A stretch of DNA of 64,000 bases, taken from NCBI RefSeq assembly GCF_020091405.1, contig NZ_CP081903.1:6324501-6388500 (forward strand), in the 5' to 3' direction. Shown piece by piece: positions 9,017 through 15,776 of the stretch; position 1 is the stretch's first letter; each line of letters opens with the position of its first letter. Below the pieces are notes generated by a model that was not told where the DNA came from, searched no databases, and saw only the letters and a list, made by a program, of their open reading frames with translations. The translations under genes and the position numbers were made by a program. This DNA is from Bacteroides cellulosilyticus. Lineage in GTDB: Bacteria; Bacteroidota; Bacteroidia; Bacteroidales; Bacteroidaceae.

Positions 9017-9892
9017 TTACTTATTCTTCAGTTCATTGAACAGTTCGAATGCCTGTTCCGGTTTCAGGTTTTCGTGTACCACTGCATGAACGGCCTGTAT
9101 CATAGCGGCAGGTGCTTCCGACTGGAACACATTACGTCCCATATCCACACCGGAAGCACCCTCACTGATTGCCTTATAGCACAGTTCCAACGCCTCCAGT
9201 TCAGGAAGTTTCTTTCCGCCTGCAATCACTACAGGAACAGGACATGCTGCCACCACCTTTTCAAAACCATCACAATAATAGGTCTTCACGATATTCGCCC
9301 CATTCTCGGCAGCGATACGGGAAGCTAAACCGAAATAACGGGCATCACGTGCCATATCTTTACCAACAGCCGTCACTCCCATCACCGGTATTCCGTAACG
9401 GGTACCTTTATCCACTGCCTTGTACAGGTTGGCAACCGTTTTTGCTTCGTGGGCTGCATCTCCGATAGACAGCATGATTGCCATGGCCGATACATTCATA
9501 CGTATCGCATCTTCAACGTCAATCAAGACATTGTCATTCAGTTCTGTAAGAATAGAAGTGCCGGCATCCGAACGAAGACAAACAGGTTTATTGGTACTGG
9601 GCGGTATTACCGTACGAAGAATACCGCGTGTACACATCAGGCAATCTGCATATTCTATCAACGGAACGATGTTCAAATCGATACGCTCCAAACCGGATGT
9701 CGGTCCCATAATAAAACCATGGTCAAACGCCAGCATCACGGTTCTGCCTGTCTTCGGATTGAAGATACGCGATAAACGATCCTTCATACCCCACGGAAGA
9801 TGTTCCGCTCCTTTTACATGAAAACTATTATTAGTAGAAGCTACCCCCAAACCGAAATTGCAGCCTTCTCTTAAATCATCTAAATCAGCCAT
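9017..9892 (-). CDS. LsrF-like class I aldolase/thiolase
   Basis: The 291-residue cytosolic protein resembles E. coli LsrF closely along its length: MADLDD at the start, [66 protein letters not shown](V)FQS. Lysine 203 in IVKTYY falls at the Schiff-base position of this DeoC/FbaB/LacD-type TIM-barrel family. LsrF itself removes phospho-AI-2 by transferring an acetyl group to CoA. No LsrK, LsrR, LsrB or Lsr transporter is present; DhaK- and DhaL-like kinase subunits take the LsrK position. I infer that it acts on a phosphorylated keto-sugar made by that kinase. An archaeal ADH-synthase-like activity is a remoter alternative. Confidence 0.85.
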   Translation of the reverse strand: MADLDDLREGCNFGLGVASTNNSFHVKGAEHLPWGMKDRLSRIFNPKTGRTVMLAFDHGFIMGPTSGLERIDLNIVPLIEYADCLMCTRGILRTVIPPSTNKPVCLRSDAGTSILTELNDNVLIDVEDAIRMNVSAMAIMLSIGDAAHEAKTVANLYKAVDKGTRYGIPVMGVTAVGKDMARDARYFGLASRIAAENGANIVKTYYCDGFEKVVAACPVPVVIAGGKKLPELEALELCYKAISEGASGVDMGRNVFQSEAPAAMIQAVHAVVHENLKPEQAFELFNELKNK

Positions 9893-9917
9893 TTCTTATC
9901 TTTTCATTAGTTATTTA

Positions 9918-10532
9918 TTATAAAGCTTTTGCGAACGCATCAAACATACACGACCAGGATGAAGCCCCGGAATCCGCGTACCCGATAGAACGTTCGCCGT
10001 AATTACGGGCACGTCCGAAGTTTGCTTTCATATCTTTAGTAGCTTCAGCACCTTTCACAGCTGCTTCGGCACCCGCTGCCAGGATAGCCTTCACATCAGC
10101 AGAATCACAAGCCTGAATGGCTTCCACCGCCGGTATCAGGGCATCCATCATTGTTTTATCTCCCTGTTTTGCTTTTGTTTGTTTTCTCACACCTTCAAGT
10201 CCACCTGCAAACATAGCTTTTACGCCTGCCACATCCAGTTCGATACCTTCCGCATGGTCGCTCATTCCCAGGAAGAATCCCCCCAGTAATGTGCTGGTCG
10301 AACCGCTGATCTCAAGCATCAGGTTAAAACTCATGTCATTCAGCATCGCCTTAAACTCAGTGCTCTTATCAGCCGTAGCAACAAGGGCGGACATGGATTG
10401 AACGATAGCTGTTCCATGGTCGCCATCTCCCAATACCGCATCCAGTTTTGAGAATTCGTCGGAGCGCTCCGTAATGCACACCAGCGCATTACGAAGCATC
10501 TTCTTGAAATCATCTATAGTCAGTTTATCCAT
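9918..10532 (-). CDS. DhaL-like ADP/ATP-binding subunit of a dihydroxyacetone-kinase-type enzyme
   Basis: A 204-residue all-helical DhaL/DAK2-type protein. It has the Mg-nucleotide motif LGDGDHGTAIVQSM near residue 30-45 and the GSTSTLLGGFF and GDKTMMDALIPAV motifs. The C-terminal GYADSGASSW matches the conserved end of DhaL (DPGA/DSGA). In ATP-dependent two-subunit kinases DhaL carries the nucleotide; in PTS-type systems it holds ADP and takes phosphate from DhaM. No DhaM is seen here, so an ATP-dependent arrangement is more likely. The gene begins 3 bases after DhaK and is followed by the LsrF-like gene 25 bases on, indicating coupled expression. Confidence 0.88.
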   Translation of the reverse strand: MDKLTIDDFKKMLRNALVCITERSDEFSKLDAVLGDGDHGTAIVQSMSALVATADKSTEFKAMLNDMSFNLMLEISGSTSTLLGGFFLGMSDHAEGIELDVAGVKAMFAGGLEGVRKQTKAKQGDKTMMDALIPAVEAIQACDSADVKAILAAGAEAAVKGAEATKDMKANFGRARNYGERSIGYADSGASSWSCMFDAFAKAL

Positions 10533-10535
10533 CTT

Positions 10536-11543
10536 TTATTTACCGATAGTCGTCCAATAAGGAGCATTAGACATTTTATTGTTCAGATAATCGATGTGAT
10601 CGTCATCCAGCAAACCAAGAATCATCTGGAAACCTGCCTGTTCCTGAACGGTCAGCAACTCACCGATACGGGCAGCAGCCACTTCGATTCCGGCATTTTC
10701 CAACACCTGATGCGCTTTGCGATAAACGATATTCATCTCCATGTGCGTAGTTGCCCCCACACCGTTAATGATTAATAAAACCTTGTTACCGGCTTTCGGC
10801 TGTAACTTCTTCATCAGCAAACCGATCATTTTTTCGGCTGTTTCATCGGCAGAAACCAATTGCTTGCAACCGCCGCCACCTTCTCCATGCTGCCCCATAC
10901 CGATTTCAATTTCACCGTCCGGAAGGTCGGAGATGGTCATGCCGTTTTGCGGATGGGTACAGGATTTCATAGCCACTGCCAACGTAGCCAAACGTGCATT
11001 GAAACGTTCACCTATTTCAATAATCTCGTCCAACGACTTACCTTCTTCAGCGGCAGCTCCAACGATTTTAATCAAAGGAACACAACCTGCCAGACCACGG
11101 CGATCTTCATCCGGTGCATCCAATCCGGCACTGATATCATCGTGTGTCAGGATAGTCTTTACCTTAATGCCTGTACGTTCAGCCAACTGGCATGCCATGT
11201 TTGCACTCATGATATCACCGGAGTGGTTCAACACCACAAGCAAGATACCGGCCTCACGTTTGAACATCTGCAAAGCCTGGAACAAGCGTTGTGCACCCGG
11301 AGCTGCAAAAATATCACCGACTACAGAACAGTCCAACATTCCGTCGCCCACGAAACCGCTTAATGCGGGTTCATGACCGGAACCACCCAAAGTGATCACA
11401 GCTACTTTATCTTCAGCTTTCGCATGTGCACGCACAATAATATTTTCTCCGCCGATGGCTACCTGATTACTATAAGCCATTACATATCCTTCCAGCAATT
11501 CAGCTGTCAGATTATCCGGATCATTTATGAATTTATTCATCAT
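10536..11543 (-). CDS. DhaK-like substrate-binding subunit of a dihydroxyacetone-kinase-type enzyme
   Basis: A 335-residue DAK1/DhaK-fold protein. The motifs are VITLGGSGHEPALSGFVG near residue 50-68, the NHSGDIMSANMA loop, and GMGQHGEGG, whose His219 sits where DhaK enzymes bind the keto group of the substrate as a hemiaminal. True dihydroxyacetone kinases and tetrulose (erythrulose) kinases share this fold, so the substrate cannot be read from sequence. The cupin and LsrF-like neighbours suggest a sugar larger than dihydroxyacetone. Followed by DhaL after 3 bases and preceded by the VOC gene at 20 bases. Confidence 0.88.
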   Translation of the reverse strand: MMNKFINDPDNLTAELLEGYVMAYSNQVAIGGENIIVRAHAKAEDKVAVITLGGSGHEPALSGFVGDGMLDCSVVGDIFAAPGAQRLFQALQMFKREAGILLVVLNHSGDIMSANMACQLAERTGIKVKTILTHDDISAGLDAPDEDRRGLAGCVPLIKIVGAAAEEGKSLDEIIEIGERFNARLATLAVAMKSCTHPQNGMTISDLPDGEIEIGMGQHGEGGGGCKQLVSADETAEKMIGLLMKKLQPKAGNKVLLIINGVGATTHMEMNIVYRKAHQVLENAGIEVAAARIGELLTVQEQAGFQMILGLLDDDHIDYLNNKMSNAPYWTTIGK

Positions 11544-11563
11544 AGTTTCTTTCTACTAATTGA

Positions 11564-11881
11564 TTATTTATCAAACTGCATTAACTCCAAAGCAATACCT
11601 TCTTCTTCAATGAAAGCAATTGTCAGATTCTCTCCACCCGGCATCGGTTCAACCAATACTTTTGCACCTTCCAGTTCGGCTGCCAGATCATCTACTTCAT
11701 AAGCGATATGTGCTACTTTCTGAATCAGCTCAGGCATCCAGCTGCCTTCTTCGAAACGCAAGTATTCTATCTTATTGGGGCTTTCATTAAAGTTAGTCAG
11801 CCATACCTTCAATCCTTCCGCATATACCTCACCCGGTTGCGGTGTGGTGGTCGGTACTCCAAAATGATTAATCTTTCTCAT
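11564..11881 (-). CDS. Small VOC-superfamily (glyoxalase-fold) protein
   Basis: A 105-residue cytosolic protein with a single glyoxalase/VOC-type pattern: INHFGVPT near the N-terminus, VAHIAYEVDDL in the middle, and FIEEEGIALELMQF at the end. His6, His58 and Glu98 or Glu100 are candidate metal ligands as in lactoylglutathione lyase and methylmalonyl-CoA epimerase. VOC proteins cover epimerases, lyases and dioxygenases, so the reaction is open. It lies between the cupin lipoprotein and DhaK genes (gaps 23 and 20 bases) and probably isomerises or epimerises an intermediate of the same sugar pathway. Confidence 0.75.
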   Translation of the reverse strand: MRKINHFGVPTTTPQPGEVYAEGLKVWLTNFNESPNKIEYLRFEEGSWMPELIQKVAHIAYEVDDLAAELEGAKVLVEPMPGGENLTIAFIEEEGIALELMQFDK

Positions 11882-11904
11882 GGTATTCTTAATTATTGAA
11901 TGAT

Positions 11905-12585
11905 TTACAAAGCAGCCTGTCCATTAGTAAAACGCAGACCATCATTATCATGGTAACATGCCCACTCATCTACAATGGCTCCCTCAGGACCGGCCATCAT
12001 AAAGTGGAAAGTACCCAGCTCTTTCAGACGGAGAACATCACCCACACTCTGTTTCACGAAATTCTTGCTCTTGATAGGACCGTGAGATGCCGGAACCGCA
12101 GGAGCATTCGGAGTTTCATCTCCTACTTCGGAGAAGTTATAAACCCAACCGTGATTTACCATCCACGACTCGTGTTTCGCAGGGAATGCCGTTTTTACAT
12201 GGGCATGTTCCGGAATCATCTGTCCCGGCAACAAGTAAATAGCATGTGCAAAATAACCATATTCTGGATCGTTTACCCAGAAAATGCCTCCCATACCTAC
12301 ATTCTCAAAGTCGCCCAAACCGAAATCTGTAAACCAGATATCTTTCTCCATCAGTGGAGTGTAAGGCACGCCATAAAATTTAAACATATCAAGGAATGCT
12401 TCTTTAGCAGCTTCCTGGTCAAACTTTCCGTCTTTGTAGAAGTCAGCATTCGTGTACTTCTTCTGATACGTTGCCTTTTCCTGTGTCATAACTTGTTCTG
12501 TTTTTTTAGATTCTGCCGTACAAGAAGCGAGTCCCATACCGCAGGCGGCAATTAATGCCAGGGTTAATACTTTTTTTAATCTCAT
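11905..12585 (-). CDS. Cupin-fold lipoprotein, sugar-isomerase-like
   Basis: A 226-residue protein with a lipoprotein signal (lipobox LASC, cysteine at about 22), so it is anchored on the periplasmic side. The body carries a cupin metal site: LLPGQMIPEHAHVKT followed by HESWMVNHG and a later FHFMMAGPEG. That spacing resembles D-lyxose isomerase-type cupins, where two histidines, a glutamate and a further histidine bind the metal. Placing such an enzyme as a lipoprotein is unusual, because sugar isomerases are normally cytosolic. It may isomerise or simply bind a sugar before import. Operon position is between the chorismatase-like and VOC genes. Confidence 0.65.
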   Translation of the reverse strand: MRLKKVLTLALIAACGMGLASCTAESKKTEQVMTQEKATYQKKYTNADFYKDGKFDQEAAKEAFLDMFKFYGVPYTPLMEKDIWFTDFGLGDFENVGMGGIFWVNDPEYGYFAHAIYLLPGQMIPEHAHVKTAFPAKHESWMVNHGWVYNFSEVGDETPNAPAVPASHGPIKSKNFVKQSVGDVLRLKELGTFHFMMAGPEGAIVDEWACYHDNDGLRFTNGQAAL

Positions 12586-12618
12586 GTACTTATCTATTTT
12601 AATGGTTAATAATCAGCC

Positions 12619-13776
12619 TCAGCAAAGCACTCCCATTCCTTCTATCTCTATCAATAGTTCCGAACGGCACACATCTGTTAAAGTATAGATGGCAGGTAAA
12701 TCGGGATATCGTCCTGTCACTACCAGTTTTGCTTTTTCCATATCTTCCCAACGTTTCACGTACACGCGGAAGGTGATAAGGGTAGCATTCTCCGTAGCAG
12801 GAATACCGGAACTATTGAGGTTATCACGGGATACCAGATATTCTATATTCTCCAAGGTAGTCAGGGTTTGCTGTTCAATACCAACGCCTTCCAGACTCTG
12901 TTCACCACGAATAGCTGCTGTGCCCGATACGTATACGAAACCATGATCCTCTTTCCATACAGCCTTGGCACGTTCGAACTTCGGAGTGCTCTTTTGAGGA
13001 AGAGCCGCATCTTTTTCTCCCAATAATACATTCTGCGAGTAAGCATGAGCGGCAATCTGCAAAGGATTATCCACCCCAAGGATCCGGACACTTCCATCTT
13101 TACAAAGTAAGGCATCCACATCAATCATAACGCCACCCCACTGAGTCCCGATACCGGTAGCTGCCGGATAACCGGTAGTCCATTCCACACCATTATAGAA
13201 TAGCGAACGTGCATCATTGAAATCCTGATAATGCTGGTGACCGGTTGCATCGCAAGCTGTTATCTTTTCAATATAGTTCCATTGACGTATGATTGAGGAA
13301 ACAGGCATACCTTCCGTTTCCAATACCCTGGCTATCCTGGAGAATACTTCATGAGATTGCTCACGGATATTCTGATGTAGTACATCTCCTGTCACACCAC
13401 TCAGAAACAGGCGTTTACAACCTTCTCTTTCGATCGTGATATAAGGCAAATCTCCCAGTATCCGATATTCAATGTGATCTTGCTCTGTCAGTTGCACTTC
13501 ATGCACTTCCATCACCAATCCCATACTCTGAGGCGGTTGTGCCACATAGCTTACGGAAGGTTGCTTCTCTTTAAAAAGCTCTTGCACCGCTTCCCTGATG
13601 CAAGCAAAGCGGGCTACATATTCTTCATTATCCACCGGTGCATCGAATATCACTATACGTACAGGAGTATGAATAGCTTTATATTCCGCCAGTAGCTGCG
13701 CCAACATTTCCTCAAAGGGAGCTTTATCAACCAACAGGAAATAATGGATAATCTCTATATTTTCGTGTGTAATCAT
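12619..13776 (-). CDS. Chorismatase-like protein (FkbO/Hyg5 family, Rid-type fold)
   Basis: A 385-residue cytosolic protein, no signal peptide. The pattern IIRQWNYIEKI, YQDFNDARSLFY, YPAATGIG, PLQIAAHAYS, PKFERAKAV, YVSGTAAIRGEQS and TLENIEYLVS follows the FkbO/Hyg5 chorismatases. These are trimeric Rid (YjgF)-fold enzymes that split chorismate into pyruvate and a dihydroxycyclohexadiene or hydroxybenzoate. The C-terminal LLIEIEGMG holds a glutamate in the region of the catalytic Glu. Other Rid-fold members deaminate enamines, so chorismate as substrate is only an inference. The gene begins 15 bases after the diheme gene. A DAHP synthase gene downstream of the operon makes an aromatic precursor link thinkable. 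Confidence 0.65.
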   Translation of the reverse strand: MITHENIEIIHYFLLVDKAPFEEMLAQLLAEYKAIHTPVRIVIFDAPVDNEEYVARFACIREAVQELFKEKQPSVSYVAQPPQSMGLVMEVHEVQLTEQDHIEYRILGDLPYITIEREGCKRLFLSGVTGDVLHQNIREQSHEVFSRIARVLETEGMPVSSIIRQWNYIEKITACDATGHQHYQDFNDARSLFYNGVEWTTGYPAATGIGTQWGGVMIDVDALLCKDGSVRILGVDNPLQIAAHAYSQNVLLGEKDAALPQKSTPKFERAKAVWKEDHGFVYVSGTAAIRGEQSLEGVGIEQQTLTTLENIEYLVSRDNLNSSGIPATENATLITFRVYVKRWEDMEKAKLVVTGRYPDLPAIYTLTDVCRSELLIEIEGMGVLC

Positions 13777-13791
13777 GGTCTTCTTATTCTA

Positions 13792-15585
13792 TTAAAGTGA
13801 ATTCACGTATTCGGCAAGTTCTTCCGCTTCTTTAGCTGATATTTTCTTTTCAATACCATGCTTATGTACCGTGAACACTTCTTCCATAGTGGCAGCACGT
13901 CCGTCAAACAGATAAGGAGCCGTACGCCAGACTTCACGCAGCGTCGGAGTGTCCCACCCGTTCTCAAATTCGATATCTTCACCGATACGGTGCATCTTCA
14001 TATCCGTATAATAGGGACCGGAATGACATTCGTCGCAATTAAACTTTTCATAAACCTTACGCCCCCGTTTAGCCTTTTCCGAAAGCTCACCATTTACCAG
14101 ATACGGACTGGGAACGGGTTTCAGTGCCATCAAATACTCATCCACACACTCTGCAAATTCTTCCGGCAGATCACTGAACTGAATGAGCTTATATCCGGCA
14201 CGAACAGCAATTTCGGCATGAGCACGAATACCGGAAATCATACACGGCGGAGTGACATGGGAGAATAACAGGCTCTTGCAGTTTTTCGAGTTACCAATAC
14301 CATCATTCATCAAATCCCAATTCATGGCATCCATACGCGCATCTCCCGGATGGCATCCGTTACACGACTGCCAGTTCTGAAAACAATGTTCCGCATCATT
14401 GAAGTATTTCTCACCACGCTGTATTCTGCTCTCCGTACGATTCTTCACCATAGCAACCGACTGAACATTTGCCGTATTCAAATCCACGATATTCAATGTA
14501 TCAGAGAAATAAGTAGGAACAACAGCCGTTCCGTCCTTCAGCATCATACAACGCGGTCCATTGCCTACCAAGGCTACACGTTTACGCATACCATATAAAA
14601 AGCGTAAATCATATGCCAAAGCATCCTTTTGAGGATACTGCTCAAACTTCTGAATAAATGCAGGATAATCTATCACACTAACCTCATGGGTACCGGAGTG
14701 ACTGACCACAATCTTATCCTCCGTACACTTCACATCCCAGATACCTGCTGCCCCCCGTTCCGGTTCATCCAGCAATACGGCACCCTCAAAGTTCAGAGTA
14801 GCCAGATTAACGATACTGATGGCACTGGTATTCATCCAGCCCTGTTGCAACTGGGATGTCGGAACCTGAAAACGACCCAGATTATGAGTAACCAGCAAAT
14901 AACGCCCGTCCGGAGAAAGCGACATTCCACGCAAGGCATTACTTCCATTGGCCAGTTGAATATCCTTTATCTTCCGGAAACTGTTCATATCAATCACTGA
15001 TACGCAAGCAGCTACAGTATCTATATCCGCCCGTTGCATAGGTAGGAAATTGGTAACAAACAAATGTTTCCCTTCTTTATCAAAAACAGCAGATTTCGGT
15101 TCACGCAATACTTTCACCGTTCTTACCACATTCTTTCCATTCTTATCCAACTCTGACACTGTGCCGGCAAACTGGTTGCAAATATATAACTTGCCGTTAC
15201 CCGCATTTACCAACGGAGCGCAGGCACCGGATGCTGTTTCCACAAAGACTTTTTCCGAAGGATTGGAAGCAGACAGGAAATAAACACCATTCTTATGTTC
15301 ACCTGCCACCGTTGCATAAATCTGATCTCCATCTGTAGCAACTCCGGTAGGGACTTCATCCAATTCCCACTCTTGCAAGCGTTCTTTATAATCTGATGAA
15401 TAAATAGAAACCTTCTGAACGCCCTTCTGAGATACGATCATTCCGGATTTATAAGGAGTGATACCCGTTATAAACAATGGAGTTCCTTCCGGCTGCTCCG
15501 CAGTATGAGTAGTAAATGCAAATAGAGATACCACTAAAAACACAGGCACTATAACCTTTGCGATGCTACGACTTTTATACTTCAT
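13792..15585 (-). CDS. YVTN-type beta-propeller fused to a diheme MauG/cytochrome c peroxidase-like domain
   Basis: Taken as starting at ATG 15585 (MKYKSRSIAKVIVPVFLVVSLFAF), which gives a signal peptide; the frame is open 29 codons further up but those residues are not signal-like. The 597-residue protein has an N-terminal propeller (about 35-380) with YVTN-like blades such as GKHLFVTNF and DGRYLLVTHN. The C-terminal domain carries heme motifs CNGCH (408-412) and CDECH (517-521) and the CCP/MauG signature TPTLREVWRTAPYLFDGRAATMEEV. Known relatives reduce peroxide or carry out long-range oxidation of protein or quinone substrates. First gene of the nine-gene operon, downstream of a TATCTTTG box and 22-bp-spaced repeats. 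Confidence 0.8.
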   Translation of the reverse strand: MKYKSRSIAKVIVPVFLVVSLFAFTTHTAEQPEGTPLFITGITPYKSGMIVSQKGVQKVSIYSSDYKERLQEWELDEVPTGVATDGDQIYATVAGEHKNGVYFLSASNPSEKVFVETASGACAPLVNAGNGKLYICNQFAGTVSELDKNGKNVVRTVKVLREPKSAVFDKEGKHLFVTNFLPMQRADIDTVAACVSVIDMNSFRKIKDIQLANGSNALRGMSLSPDGRYLLVTHNLGRFQVPTSQLQQGWMNTSAISIVNLATLNFEGAVLLDEPERGAAGIWDVKCTEDKIVVSHSGTHEVSVIDYPAFIQKFEQYPQKDALAYDLRFLYGMRKRVALVGNGPRCMMLKDGTAVVPTYFSDTLNIVDLNTANVQSVAMVKNRTESRIQRGEKYFNDAEHCFQNWQSCNGCHPGDARMDAMNWDLMNDGIGNSKNCKSLLFSHVTPPCMISGIRAHAEIAVRAGYKLIQFSDLPEEFAECVDEYLMALKPVPSPYLVNGELSEKAKRGRKVYEKFNCDECHSGPYYTDMKMHRIGEDIEFENGWDTPTLREVWRTAPYLFDGRAATMEEVFTVHKHGIEKKISAKEAEELAEYVNSL

Positions 15586-15616
15586 AGTGATTGAATTAAG
15601 CTTGTTTTTCACATCA

Positions 15617-15624
15617 CAAAGATA
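15617..15624 (-). promoter_or_regulatory. Putative -7 box of the cytochrome operon
   Basis: On the minus strand this is TATCTTTG, a perfect match to the Bacteroides sigma-ABfr -7 consensus TAnnTTTG, 32 bases before the chosen ATG at 15585. No good TTTG/TTG lies at the expected distance upstream, as would fit a promoter that needs an activator. Confidence 0.5.
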
Positions 15625-15676
15625 GGGCATCACCGGTCTGAGGGGTATCAATTGTGTATCATTGACTTGCAATAAT

Positions 15677-15731
15677 GTCTCAAAACAAATGTAGTAAGCA
15701 TTTTGAGACGGTAGTGGGAATCGTTTGAGAC
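15677..15731. promoter_or_regulatory. Candidate operator: TTTGAGAC repeats 22 bp apart with an inverted copy
   Basis: ttttgagac at 15701-15709 and gtttgagac at 15723-15731 are direct repeats exactly 22 bases apart; gtctcaaaa at 15677-15685 is an inverted copy. They sit 50-110 bases upstream of the putative -7 box of the cytochrome operon and just 3' of the hybrid sensor gene. Long direct repeats are typical targets of the AraC-type output domain of hybrid two-component systems, so binding by the adjacent regulator is a reasonable inference. Confidence 0.5.
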
Positions 15732-15735
15732 AAAA

Positions 15736-15759
15736 AAGGCGGAAACTCCTTTCCGCCTT
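15736..15759 (-). terminator. Intrinsic terminator of the hybrid two-component gene
   Basis: aaggcggaaa (15736-15745) pairs with tttccgcctt (15750-15759) around a 4-base loop. On the minus strand the stem is followed by a run of T (complement of 15732-15737). It lies 18 bases past the stop of the hybrid sensor gene. Confidence 0.85.
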
Positions 15760-15776
15760 AAATCTTATTTTTCATC

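Noticed and set aside
9017..11543. A complete lsr AI-2 uptake operon
   Set aside because: LsrK, LsrR, LsrG and the transporter genes are absent; only the LsrF-like protein is present.
15677..15709. gtctcaaaa/ttttgagac as a terminator
   Set aside because: The stem is only 9 bp with a 15-base loop and no T-run after it; the 22-bp direct repeat fits an operator better.
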